Source of the DNA: Sphingopyxis sp. QXT-31
Lineage (GTDB): Bacteria > Pseudomonadota > Alphaproteobacteria > Sphingomonadales > Sphingomonadaceae
Assembly (NCBI RefSeq): GCF_001984035.1
Contig: NZ_CP019449.1
Location: 1,116,001 to 1,180,000 of the forward strand
Direction: 5' to 3'
Length of the DNA stretch: 64,000 nucleotides
Below are positions 8,654 through 17,378 of this stretch, piece after piece (positions within the stretch are counted from its first letter, which is position 1; every line of letters begins with the position of its first letter). A program made the position numbers and the translations under genes. Below the pieces are notes generated by a model that saw only the letters and a list, made by a program, of their open reading frames with translations, ran no database searches and was not told where the DNA came from.

Positions 8654-10063
8654 ATGTCTCGTTCCCGGGAGTCCCTGTTCGATCGCTGGTCCCTGGCGGT
8701 TTTCCTGATTGCAATCCTCTTGTTCGGCGGCTCGGCGCGGGTCGATGGCGTCGGGCTGGTGATCGTGCGCACGCTCGCGATCATCGCCATCGCGATCACC
8801 CTCCCCGGCTGGTGGGACGAAAGCCGGCGCGAACGCCTGTATAACCGCTATCGCCCGCTGCTGCTCCTGCTCGGCGCGACCGCGGCGTGGATGCTCGTCC
8901 AGCTCATCCCACTGCCCGCCGGGCTGTGGTCGGCGCTGCCGGGGCATGGCGAACTCGCGACGCGGATGACCGCCGCGGGGGTCGAGATCGGCTGGCGCCC
9001 GCTGGCGTTGTCGCCGGGCCGTGCAATCCATAGCTTGCTTGACATGCTGGTACCGCTGGCGGTCGTTTTGCTCGTCGGCCGCACCTCGGATTCGAGCCTG
9101 CGCGAGCTGCCGCTGCGACTGCTGGCTTTCCTTGCGGTTGCGGCTGTCTTCGGCGTGCTGCAGCTGCTCGGCGGCGAAGGCGCACCCTATTTCCACCGCA
9201 TTACCAATATTGGCGCTGCGGTCGGCTTCTTTGCCAACCGCAACCACCATGCGGTGTTCCTCGCGCTCTATTGGCCGCTGCTTCTGTGGTTCCTCCACGG
9301 TCGCAACGACCGGGCGGGCAGTCATGCGGCGACGCTGCTCGGGGTGCTTGGCGGGGTCGCGGTGATGCTGGCGATCATGGCGACCGGATCGCGCGCCGGC
9401 CTTGCCATCGGCGGCGCGAGCTTCCTCGCGACCAGCCTGCTGCTCTACCGCTCGCGCGGTGCAGCGGTCGGCACCGCATCGGCGGGCAATATCGTGCGGC
9501 TGACCCTGCTCGCGTCGATCGTCGGCACGCTCGCCGGGGCGATCGCGATGCTGATCTTCGGCGCCGGGTTCATGGACCGGCTCGACCAGGGCGATGTGAT
9601 GGCCGACCTGCGCCTCGCGGTGCTGCCGACGCTCAACGCGATGATCTGGCACTATGCGCCCCTTGGCGGCGGTTTCGGCAGCTTCGAGGCCGCGTACAAG
9701 ATCGCCGAGCCCGTGAACCTGTTGTCGCTGCAATATCTGAACCATGCGCATAACGACTATCTGGAGCTGCTGATCGACGGCGGCCTGCCCGCGCTCGGGC
9801 TGCTGGTCGGCTGGGGCTTCGTCGTATGGAAGGCCGCGCGGCGCGGGTGGTCCGACGAGCAGGCGGCGGCGACCGATCGCGTCGGAATCATCGCTTCGCT
9901 GATGATGCTTGCGATCTTCGCCGCGGCCAGCCTCGTCGACTATCCGCTGCGCACGCCCGCCCTGGCCGCGATGGCGACGCTGGCGACGGTGCTGCTCTAT
10001 CGCCGCCCCGACATTGCCACGACTCGCCGCAAGGGGCAGCGCAGCGTGGCGGGGTTTCACTAA
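8654..10063 (+). CDS. O-antigen ligase/polymerase family membrane protein (PF04932 type)
   Basis: This 469-residue polytopic protein has about 10-12 hydrophobic segments, starting with WSLAVFLIAILLFGG after a short basic N-terminus. A large periplasmic loop carries NHAHNDYLELLIDGGLPALG, the hallmark of the O-antigen ligase/Wzy_C superfamily, in which a conserved His and acidic residues act on lipid-linked glycan. It lies just upstream of wza and wzc, a place usually held by the capsule or exopolysaccharide polymerase. Ligase and polymerase functions cannot be told apart here. A second polymerase-type gene lies at 19490. Confidence 0.85.
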   Translation: MSRSRESLFDRWSLAVFLIAILLFGGSARVDGVGLVIVRTLAIIAIAITLPGWWDESRRERLYNRYRPLLLLLGATAAWMLVQLIPLPAGLWSALPGHGELATRMTAAGVEIGWRPLALSPGRAIHSLLDMLVPLAVVLLVGRTSDSSLRELPLRLLAFLAVAAVFGVLQLLGGEGAPYFHRITNIGAAVGFFANRNHHAVFLALYWPLLLWFLHGRNDRAGSHAATLLGVLGGVAVMLAIMATGSRAGLAIGGASFLATSLLLYRSRGAAVGTASAGNIVRLTLLASIVGTLAGAIAMLIFGAGFMDRLDQGDVMADLRLAVLPTLNAMIWHYAPLGGGFGSFEAAYKIAEPVNLLSLQYLNHAHNDYLELLIDGGLPALGLLVGWGFVVWKAARRGWSDEQAAATDRVGIIASLMMLAIFAAASLVDYPLRTPALAAMATLATVLLYRRPDIATTRRKGQRSVAGFH

Positions 10064-10167
10064 GGCTGCGCCACGAGGGCGACGGTATTGATTTTGCGGT
10101 TTCCTTTGCCGGGCGGGCGGGCTAGTCCCTCGCAGGCAGCGGGCATTAAAAAAGGGAAGATGTTTCG

Positions 10168-10881
10168 GTGAACTTTCGTTTGGCTATCGCCAGCCTGACC
10201 GCTGCCTGCCTGCTGGCCGGCTGTGGCGGCCGCGCCCCGCAACTCACGAGCACGCCGACGCTCCAGGTCACCGAAGGCAATGCGCTTCCCGCCCCCTCGG
10301 GCGCCGATCTGGTCGGGGAGACGCGTCCCTATTTGATCGGCCCGTTCGACCGGCTGAGCGTCGATGTCTATGGCGTGCCGGACCTCAGCAAGCAGGTGCA
10401 GGCCGATGCCTCGGGCAAGATCCAGCTGCCGCTGGTCGGCGAGATCCAGGCATCGAACCAGACCACCGCGCAGCTCGCCGAAGCGATCGAAGCCCGTCTC
10501 ACGCGTTTCGTCCGCCGTCCCGACGTCAGCGTCAATGTGACCGAATCGGTCAGCCAGGTGCTGACCGTCGACGGCCAGGTGATGCAGCCGGGCCTCTATC
10601 CCGTGGTCGGCAAGATGTCGCTGATGCGCGCGGTCGCGCTCGCCAAGGGCACGACCGAATTTGCGAAGCTCGACGACGTCGTGATCTTCCGCACGGTGGG
10701 CGGCCAGCGGATGGCCGCGCTTTATAATCTGAAACAGATCCGTACGGGCGTGTACGACGATCCCGAGGTCTTCGCCAACGACGTCGTCGTGGTCGGCGAT
10801 TCGCCCGCCCGCCGCCTGTTCAAGGACATTTTGGCGACGACCCCGCTGCTGGTGTCGCCCCTCGTCGCTCTCATCCGATAG
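10168..10881 (+). CDS. wza: Polysaccharide export outer-membrane lipoprotein (Wza/GumB family)
   Basis: This protein forms the outer-membrane channel for polysaccharide export. It starts at a GTG preceded by GGGAAG at 10154-10159. The N-terminal region LTAACLLAGCGG is a lipoprotein signal with the lipobox cysteine near residue 19. The Poly_export domain follows (YLIGPFDRLSVDVYGVPDLS), then a SLBB-type segment (LTVDGQVMQPGLYPVVGKM). At 237 residues it is shorter than E. coli Wza (379), as is common for GumB-like proteins lacking the last domains. It is followed 26 bases later by wzc. An ATG at 10160 gives only a 3-codon frame and was not used. Confidence 0.93.
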   Translation: MNFRLAIASLTAACLLAGCGGRAPQLTSTPTLQVTEGNALPAPSGADLVGETRPYLIGPFDRLSVDVYGVPDLSKQVQADASGKIQLPLVGEIQASNQTTAQLAEAIEARLTRFVRRPDVSVNVTESVSQVLTVDGQVMQPGLYPVVGKMSLMRAVALAKGTTEFAKLDDVVIFRTVGGQRMAALYNLKQIRTGVYDDPEVFANDVVVVGDSPARRLFKDILATTPLLVSPLVALIR

Positions 10882-10907
10882 ATTTTCAGGAAGTTCGAAC
10901 GCGCCCC

Positions 10908-13133
10908 ATGACCGACGCAACTCAACAGTCCCCGATGTTGGCCGTTCCAGCGAGCCAGACCGTCGACGCCGATTCCGGTCGGCAGTCCGGCGGCTTCGCG
11001 ACGGCGATGCCGTGGATCCTGCAATATTGGCGCGTCGCGCTGCGCTGGAAATGGGTGATCATCGGCACGATCATCGCCTGCCTGGTTGCGGGCGCCGTCT
11101 ATACGATGCTCGCCGAGCGCATTTATACAGCGACCGCCCGGATCGAGATTTCGCGCACCGAGTCCAAGGTTCTCGGCAACATGACCGGTGTCGAGGCCGA
11201 GCGCGGCGGCCGCGTCGAACAGGAATTCTACCAGACGCAATATAACCTGCTGCGCGCACGCTCGCAGGCCGAGCGCGTCGCGAAGAGCCTGAACCTCGCG
11301 CGCGATCCCGCCTATCTGGCTGCGTTCGGCGGCAAGGCGCCGCCGTCGTCGCTGCGCGTGATGTCGAAAGCCGAACTCGACGCCGCGACCCGCAGCGTCG
11401 CGGGCCGCCTGAGCAGCGCGGTCCAGATCAAGCCGGTCGTCGGATCGGCCCTCGTCGACATCTCGGTATCGACCCCCGACCCCGAGCTTTCGGCGAAAGT
11501 CGCCAACAGCTGGGCAGAGAATTTCATCTCGGCCAACCTCGAGCGCCGCTATGATTCGGCCTCCTATGCCCGCCGCTTCCTCGAGGAGCAGCTCGCGCTG
11601 ACCAAGGCCAAGATGGAAGAGGCCGAGCGCGACATGATGAGCTATGCCGAACGGCAGGGCATCCTCACCATCGCGCAGTCGGACAGCAGCGATCCCAAGG
11701 CGCCAAGCGTCGAGCGCTCGATCACCGCGACCGACCTCGTCGCGCTCAACGACGCGCTCAACAAGGCGACCATCGAGCGCATCGCAGCCGAGAGCGCGCT
11801 TGGCGCGGCCACCGGCCAGGCATCGGCCACCGCCGGCGGCAGCCCCAGCGTGTCGAACCTGCGCCAGCGGAAGTCGGACCTGCAGGCCGAATATGCCAAG
11901 CTGATGGTCATCTTCCAGCCCGACTATCCCCCTGCGCAGGCGCTCGATCGCCAGATCAAGGAAATCGACCGCGCGATCGCCAACGAGCAGAGCCAGGTCG
12001 GCGGGTCGAGCGTCGCGGCGGCGCGCGCCGCCTATAACGCCGCGCTGTCGCGCGAGCAGGAACTGCGCTCGCGCGTCGGTGGCACGCGGACCGACCTGGT
12101 CGACGAACGCCGCCGCAGCGTCCAGTACGGCATCCTGCAGCGCGAGGTCGATACCAACCGCGAACTCTATGACGGCCTGCTCCAGCGCTACAAGGAGGTC
12201 GGCATCGCCGGCGGCGTCGGCACCAACAATGTCGCGATCGTCGATCGTGCGCTGCGCCCCGGCGGTCCGTCGAGCCCCAAGCTGATGAACAATATGTTCA
12301 CTTCGCTCCTGATTGGCCTCGCGCTCGCCGCGCTGCTGACCGTCATCCTGGCGCAGATCGACACCACGGTCCGCGACCCAGCGGAGGCGCAGGAAGTCAC
12401 CGACCTGCCGCTGCTCGGGGTCATTCCCGACACCGACAATGAACTGGCGATCGAGGAGGTGCGCGACCGCAAGTCGTCGCAGTCCGAAGCCTATCTGTCG
12501 GTGCAGACCGCGCTGCGCTTCTCGACCACGCAAGGCGTCCCGCGCTCGCTCATGTGCACTTCGACGCGCAAGGGCGAGGGCAAGTCGACCTCCTCCTATG
12601 CGCTGGCGCTGTCGCTCCACCGCATCGGGCGCACAGCGATCGTCGTCGACTGCGACCTCCGCTCGCCGTCGGTGCACCGCCTGGCGGGCGTGGCCAACGG
12701 CGCGGGGACCAGCAACTTCCTCTCGGGCAACAACGACATCATGTCGATGGTCCGCCACGACGAGTCCGACGCCCTGCCCTTCATCACCGCAGGCCCTATG
12801 CCGCCCAACGCCGCCGAACTGCTGTCGAGCGACCGCATCGCCGACCTGATCGCCGCACTGTCGCAGCATTATCAGCACGTCGTGCTGGACGCCCCGCCGG
12901 TCCTGGGCCTCGCCGATTCGCCGCTGCTCGCAAGCAAGGTCGACGGAGTCGTCTATTGCGTCGAGGCCGAAGGCGCGCGCACCAACGCGATCCGCTACTC
13001 GCTCGCGCGTCTGCGTGCCGCCGGGGCGACCCTGCTGGGCGTCGTGCTGACCAAGTTCGACGAGAAGCGCGCCTATTATGGCTATGGATATGAATATGGC
13101 TATGGCTATGCCGACGCGCAGCCGGGCGAGTAA
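10908..13133 (+). CDS. wzc: Polysaccharide co-polymerase with fused BY-kinase (Wzc-like)
   Basis: This 741-residue inner-membrane protein controls chain length and export. A Wzz domain lies between a transmembrane segment near residue 45 (WVIIGTIIACLVAGAVY) and a second near residue 465, with a long coiled-coil periplasmic part containing a PDYPPAQALDRQI segment. The cytoplasmic tyrosine kinase has Walker A in STRKGEGKST (about residue 555), Walker A' in VVDCDLRSP (about 580) and Walker B in VVLDAPP (about 657). The tail YGYGYEYGYGYA is a cluster of six tyrosines, the usual autophosphorylation site. No Wzb-type phosphatase is present in the window. Confidence 0.95.
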   Translation: MTDATQQSPMLAVPASQTVDADSGRQSGGFATAMPWILQYWRVALRWKWVIIGTIIACLVAGAVYTMLAERIYTATARIEISRTESKVLGNMTGVEAERGGRVEQEFYQTQYNLLRARSQAERVAKSLNLARDPAYLAAFGGKAPPSSLRVMSKAELDAATRSVAGRLSSAVQIKPVVGSALVDISVSTPDPELSAKVANSWAENFISANLERRYDSASYARRFLEEQLALTKAKMEEAERDMMSYAERQGILTIAQSDSSDPKAPSVERSITATDLVALNDALNKATIERIAAESALGAATGQASATAGGSPSVSNLRQRKSDLQAEYAKLMVIFQPDYPPAQALDRQIKEIDRAIANEQSQVGGSSVAAARAAYNAALSREQELRSRVGGTRTDLVDERRRSVQYGILQREVDTNRELYDGLLQRYKEVGIAGGVGTNNVAIVDRALRPGGPSSPKLMNNMFTSLLIGLALAALLTVILAQIDTTVRDPAEAQEVTDLPLLGVIPDTDNELAIEEVRDRKSSQSEAYLSVQTALRFSTTQGVPRSLMCTSTRKGEGKSTSSYALALSLHRIGRTAIVVDCDLRSPSVHRLAGVANGAGTSNFLSGNNDIMSMVRHDESDALPFITAGPMPPNAAELLSSDRIADLIAALSQHYQHVVLDAPPVLGLADSPLLASKVDGVVYCVEAEGARTNAIRYSLARLRAAGATLLGVVLTKFDEKRAYYGYGYEYGYGYADAQPGE

Positions 13134-14379
13134 GGCCGCAGTCGGAGGCAGGACGATCGGCAGGGCGGGGGCACGGCAGGGACCGCGGCTTCCGGCTCGC
13201 GGGCTCATGATCTACGGCGCCGCGATGTTCCTGTTGTGGCTGCTCGTCACGCTCTTTTCGGCGTCGTCGATCATGGCGGTGTACAATCCTGCCCGCGCGG
13301 TGTCGCTGAACCCTTTCAACGCCAGCGCCAAGGCGCAGCTGGCGAATGACCTGGTCTATGTCACCGGCGACAAGCGCCAGATCGGCGCGGCGGCGGTGCT
13401 GGCGCGCGAGGCGCTGGATGGCAATGCGACCATCGCCTCGGCCTATCGCATGATCGGGCTCGACAATGCCAGCCGCGGCAAGCCGGTGAAGCCCGCAATC
13501 ATGGCCGCGACCTATCTGACGCGCCGCGACCATGTCGCCAATCTCTGGCTGATCGAGGATGCGGTAAAGCGCGGGCGGATCGACCTGGCGATGACCGACG
13601 TTGACGCCTCGCTGCGCAGCTCGCGGCGGAGCCAGGCGTTGCTGTTCCCGATCCTCGGCAAGGCGATGCTGGAGCCCGACATGCGGCCCCAATTCGTCCG
13701 CCTGTTTCGCGCCAACCCTGACTGGCTGCCCAATTTCCTGGGCTATTATATCGGCTCGAAGCAGAAGGCCGCGCCATTGGCGCAGGTGATCCTGCCGATC
13801 CGCAAGGATCTGCCGCCCAGTTATGCCGAGCTCGACCAGACGCTGATCGGGATGATGGTGAACCAGCAGGATTTCGACGCCGCGCGTAATTACGCCCGTG
13901 CGATCGACAGCAAGGCCGACGGCGACCGCCAGCTGATGCACAATGCCCGCTTCGAGGAGGAAGGCCCCTTCCCGCCCATCGACTGGCACCTTATCCGCGA
14001 ATCGGCTTATGGCTCCGACATCGAAAAGGGCGCGAAGGGCAATCGCCTGATCGTCGTTTCGGACGAAGAGCGGCCGAACGTCGTTGCGCGCCAGCTGATC
14101 CAGCTGACGCCCGGCACTTATCGACTGAGCGCGCAGGGGCGGCTCGTCACCAGCAACGACGACGCGTCGGCGGTGTGGACGATCGCCTGCGCCGAAAAGG
14201 GCGGCACCGGCGTGCTCGCCAGCGTCAAGTTCGAACGTGGCGCGGCGCCCTCGGCCGCCGATTTCACGATCACCGGCCCGTGCCGCAACTATTGGGTCAG
14301 CCTGACCGCCGCCGCCGGCTTCGGCTCGACGTCGTTCCAGGCCGAGTTCCGGCAAGTCCTGCTGCAGCCGGTCGCCTGA
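13108..14379 (+). CDS. Unknown membrane-anchored protein of the polysaccharide operon
   Basis: No family was recognised. The protein has a basic N-terminus, one transmembrane segment (MIYGAAMFLLWLLVTLFSAS), and then about 370 residues, probably periplasmic. These have helical, repeat-like segments rich in Ala, Leu and Arg that suggest TPR-type pairs, and a C-terminal part richer in beta-strand (TYRLSAQGRLVTSNDDASAVW) ending in a possible carbohydrate-binding-like fold. The start is uncertain: six in-frame ATGs lie between 13078 and 13108 inside the wzc tyrosine tail, and another at 13207 begins right at the membrane segment. The last of the six was chosen, giving 423 residues. Its overlap with wzc suggests a role in chain-length control or export. 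Confidence 0.75.
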   Translation: MPTRSRASKAAVGGRTIGRAGARQGPRLPARGLMIYGAAMFLLWLLVTLFSASSIMAVYNPARAVSLNPFNASAKAQLANDLVYVTGDKRQIGAAAVLAREALDGNATIASAYRMIGLDNASRGKPVKPAIMAATYLTRRDHVANLWLIEDAVKRGRIDLAMTDVDASLRSSRRSQALLFPILGKAMLEPDMRPQFVRLFRANPDWLPNFLGYYIGSKQKAAPLAQVILPIRKDLPPSYAELDQTLIGMMVNQQDFDAARNYARAIDSKADGDRQLMHNARFEEEGPFPPIDWHLIRESAYGSDIEKGAKGNRLIVVSDEERPNVVARQLIQLTPGTYRLSAQGRLVTSNDDASAVWTIACAEKGGTGVLASVKFERGAAPSAADFTITGPCRNYWVSLTAAAGFGSTSFQAEFRQVLLQPVA

Positions 14380-15239
14380 TGGGCGGCTTCTCGCCCGCGC
14401 GGCTCGTCCGCTATGCGATGGCGCATCCGATCGGCGAGCGGCAGCGGCTGCGCACCTTGGCGCGTATTGCGCGCTGGCAGCTCAGCGCGCGGCTGGTCGG
14501 CGGACCGCGCGTCCACGACTGGGTCGGCGGTAGTCGGCTGGTGGTCGAGCGCGGCATGACCGGCGCGACGGGCAATGTCTATTTCGGGCTGCACGAATTT
14601 GCCGATATGGGCTTCGTATTGCACATGCTGCGCGCGGGCGACCTGTTCGTCGATATCGGCGCCAATATCGGCAGCTTCACCATCCTCGCGGCGAAAGTCG
14701 CGGGGGCCGAAGTGATCGCCTTCGAGCCCGACACGAACACGGTGGCGACGCTCGAGCGCAATATCGCGGCGAACGACGTCGCGCCGCGCGTCGCGGTGAA
14801 CACGAGCGCGCTCGGCGACCGCGAGCAGGAATTATGGTTCACCAGCGGCATGGACACGATCAACCATGTCGCCGACGCCGACACGCCGGGCGCGGTACGC
14901 GTCCATGGCACGACGCTCGACACGGTGCTGGCGGGGCGCGTGCCGCTACTGATCAAGATCGACGTCGAGGGGCACGAGCCCGCGGTCGTCGCCGGCGCGC
15001 AGAAGACGCTCGCCTCTCCCGAGCTTAAGGCGGTCGAGGTCGAGACGGTGACGCAGGATATCGCCGACATGCTTGCGGGCCATGGTTTCGTGCAGCGGCA
15101 CTACGATCCCTTCACGCGGCGGCTGGCGCAGGCACCGGTGCATTCGGCGAACAACAGCCTCTATATCCGCGACGAGGCCTTTGTCGCGGAACGGTTGCAG
15201 GGCGCCGCACCGGTCGATGTCTACGGGATCGCCGTCTAG
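14379..15239 (+). CDS. FkbM family methyltransferase
   Basis: This 286-residue SAM-dependent methyltransferase carries FVDIGANIGSFTILAAKV (motif I, SAM-binding), IAFEPDTNTVATLERNI (acidic ribose-binding position) and LIKIDVEGHEPAVVAGAQ, the FkbM signature. Such proteins in glycan loci O-methylate sugar hydroxyls. The ATG overlaps the preceding stop as ATGA at 14377-14381, so translation is coupled. It is the first of two FkbM enzymes in the locus; the other is at 36497. Confidence 0.9.
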   Translation: MGGFSPARLVRYAMAHPIGERQRLRTLARIARWQLSARLVGGPRVHDWVGGSRLVVERGMTGATGNVYFGLHEFADMGFVLHMLRAGDLFVDIGANIGSFTILAAKVAGAEVIAFEPDTNTVATLERNIAANDVAPRVAVNTSALGDREQELWFTSGMDTINHVADADTPGAVRVHGTTLDTVLAGRVPLLIKIDVEGHEPAVVAGAQKTLASPELKAVEVETVTQDIADMLAGHGFVQRHYDPFTRRLAQAPVHSANNSLYIRDEAFVAERLQGAAPVDVYGIAV

Positions 15240-15243
15240 GATC

Positions 15244-16365
15244 ATGAAGATCCTCTATATTCAATATGCCAATCCGGGGGGCTTTCCCGCCGCGATGCGC
15301 GCGGGGCGGCTGTGGCGCGCCGCGGGGCACGAAGTGCGCTATCTGGGGGTGGCGTTCGGGGCCGGCGATCCGCTGGCGGTCGCGGGCGATCTGGCCGACA
15401 GCTGCGACTGGGTCCCGTTCGGCAGGCTGACGCCGGTGCGCTTCGCGGCGCGCGCGATCGGGCTGGTCCGCCAATGGAAGCCCGACTGGCTTTATATCGC
15501 CGACGCGACGGCGGCGCTCACCTGCGTCCCCCTGCGCGCGCTGCATCGCGGCGGCATCGTCTATCACGAGCATGATTCGCCCGATCGCGGCACATCGCTG
15601 CGCACGCAAATGGAATGGAAGGCGCGCAACGCGATGGCACGCCGCGCCGCGGCGACGGTGCTGCCGAACGGTGACCGCGCCGCGCTGCTCGCCGCCGAGG
15701 CCGGGCTGGCCGAGGCGCCGATCACCGCATGGAACACGCCGTGCCGCGACGAAGTCGGTCCGCCGCGTGCCGCCGCCGGGAACGGTCCCGTGCGTGTGGT
15801 CTATGCCGGATCGATCAATATCCAGCGCGTCCCGCTGGCGCTGATCGACGCGCTTGCCGCCGTGCCCAATATCGAGTTGACGCTGATCGGGTACGAGACC
15901 GTGTCGTCACGCGGCCACAACGACCGGCTGCTCGCTCACGCCGCCGAGCGGAGCTGCGCCGAGCGGCTGAAAATCTGCGATGCGATGGCCTATCACGACC
16001 TGTTGCTGGCGCTGCGCGACTATGACGCGACCTTTGCGGCGCTGCCGCAGGACGCGAGCGACGTGAATTTGCGCCACATGGCGGGGGCGTCGAACAAGAC
16101 TTTCGACGCGATCGGCCAGGGGCAGGCGCTGATCGTCGGTCCGGGCCCCGACTGGCGCCAGATGTTCGTCGAGCCCGGCTTCGCGGTCGCCTGCGACCCC
16201 ACCGACGCCGCGTCGATCGCCGAGGCTTTCCGCCGTTTGGGCGCCGACCGCGACGCGGTGCGCGCGATGGGCGAAAGCGCGCGCCAGCGCATGCTCGCGG
16301 ACTGGGCCTATGAGGAACAGTTCCGCCCGGTCATGCAGCTTATGGGCGCCGAGGGCGAGCGATGA
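15244..16365 (+). CDS. Glycosyltransferase (GT-B fold, GT4-like)
   Basis: This 373-residue cytoplasmic protein starts MKILYIQYANPGGFPAAMRA. An N-terminal Rossmann domain precedes the C-terminal donor domain, which begins VRVVYAGSINIQRVPLALIDAL and includes the nucleotide-sugar site around GQGQALIVGPGPDWRQMF. The overall layout is that of retaining GT4 enzymes, though the usual E-x7-E motif is weak. Donor and acceptor are unknown. The ATG at 15244 lies 4 bases after the FkbM stop and matches the family N-terminus, so the longer open frame upstream was not used. Confidence 0.83.
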   Translation: MKILYIQYANPGGFPAAMRAGRLWRAAGHEVRYLGVAFGAGDPLAVAGDLADSCDWVPFGRLTPVRFAARAIGLVRQWKPDWLYIADATAALTCVPLRALHRGGIVYHEHDSPDRGTSLRTQMEWKARNAMARRAAATVLPNGDRAALLAAEAGLAEAPITAWNTPCRDEVGPPRAAAGNGPVRVVYAGSINIQRVPLALIDALAAVPNIELTLIGYETVSSRGHNDRLLAHAAERSCAERLKICDAMAYHDLLLALRDYDATFAALPQDASDVNLRHMAGASNKTFDAIGQGQALIVGPGPDWRQMFVEPGFAVACDPTDAASIAEAFRRLGADRDAVRAMGESARQRMLADWAYEEQFRPVMQLMGAEGER

Positions 16366-17378
16366 AGATATTGACCCCCGTCAGCGGCAATTACTGGGCC
16401 GTGCCCGATTGTTATTATCGCGGGATGGTCAAGGCCGGTGCCGACGTCGTCACCTATGATGTCGGCGAGGCTCCGGTGTCGCTGGTCGGCCGCATCGCGC
16501 GCCGAATCCGACGCGCGCTGGGTTCGGAGGCGGCGCAGCAGTTGCTGTCGGCGGTCGACGCGGCCAAGCCCGACGTGCTGATCGTCTTCAAGGGGGTCGA
16601 TTACTCCCCTGCCCTGCTGCGCCAGATCGCGGCGCGCGGGGTAAAGCTGGTCAATTATTGCTCGGATCACCCGTTCCGCTTTTTCCTCGCGGGCGCGGGC
16701 AATGCCAATGTGCGCGACAGCATTTCGGCCTATGACCTTTATGCGACCTACAGCGGCCCGATCGCGCGCGAATTAGCGGAGGGCTATCCGGGGCTGGGTG
16801 TCGCGGTGATCCCCTTCGGCCATGCGGTCGACGACGACCTCTACGCCGAGCTGGCGACCGAGGCCGAGGTGCTACGCGGCTGCTTCAACGCCAATCCCGA
16901 CGAAGAGCGCGCAGCGGCGATCCGCCTGCTGACCGAGAATGGCGTCGCGATGGACGTCTATGGCTGGGGCTGGGAGAAATTCGTGAAGCCGGGCCCGATG
17001 CTTGGCATCTATCCTGTCGAGCGCGACATCGCCATGCTGCGCATCCTGCGGCGCTATCGTTTCCAGCTCAACATGTTCCGCCCGCACAACGACGGGTCGC
17101 ACAATCTGCGGACCTTCGAGGTGCCCGCGGTCGGCGGCATATCGCTCGCGCCCGACAGCCCTGAGCACCGCAAATTCTTCGTCGACGGGCGCGAAGCCTT
17201 CTATTTCGCCGATCCCGACGAGATGCTGGCGAAAGCCAAGGCGCTGCTTGCGATGCCGACGGCCGAGGCCGATGGCATCCGCACCGCAGCGCGGCAGCGT
17301 GTCCTGGATATCAGGTCGCATTTCGACGATCGCGCGGTCAGCCTGCTCGCCGAGATCGGGAAGCTGGCCGGGCGATGA
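16362..17378 (+). CDS. Glycosyltransferase, CgeB-like
   Basis: The 338-residue product resembles CgeB/GT-B proteins. It starts MKILTPVSGNYWAVPDCYYRG, has the acceptor-side segment KPDVLIVFKGVDYSPALL, and ends with a donor-side region NMFRPHNDGSHNLRTFEVPAVGG, where Thr-Phe-Glu and the following glycines form the typical CgeB motif. It overlaps the upstream glycosyltransferase by 4 bases and the downstream one by 4 bases (ATGA). Its sugar specificity cannot be inferred. Confidence 0.8.
   Translation: MKILTPVSGNYWAVPDCYYRGMVKAGADVVTYDVGEAPVSLVGRIARRIRRALGSEAAQQLLSAVDAAKPDVLIVFKGVDYSPALLRQIAARGVKLVNYCSDHPFRFFLAGAGNANVRDSISAYDLYATYSGPIARELAEGYPGLGVAVIPFGHAVDDDLYAELATEAEVLRGCFNANPDEERAAAIRLLTENGVAMDVYGWGWEKFVKPGPMLGIYPVERDIAMLRILRRYRFQLNMFRPHNDGSHNLRTFEVPAVGGISLAPDSPEHRKFFVDGREAFYFADPDEMLAKAKALLAMPTAEADGIRTAARQRVLDIRSHFDDRAVSLLAEIGKLAGR

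Noticed and set aside
13066..13133. Tandem TATGGC repeat as a microsatellite of separate origin
   Set aside because: It is the coded tyrosine tail of the Wzc kinase, common in the family; its overlap with the next gene is reported, but not as an independent repeat element.
10722..13208. 828-codon open frame antisense to wzc
   Set aside because: It is a shadow of GC-rich coding in the opposite frame. Its translation is rich in Arg, Ala, Gly and Asp with no domain, while wzc on the other strand is unmistakable.
14524..14532. GGCGGTAG, similar to the ops/JUMPstart element
   Set aside because: It lies inside the FkbM coding sequence in a GC-rich context, not in a leader, so it is probably chance.
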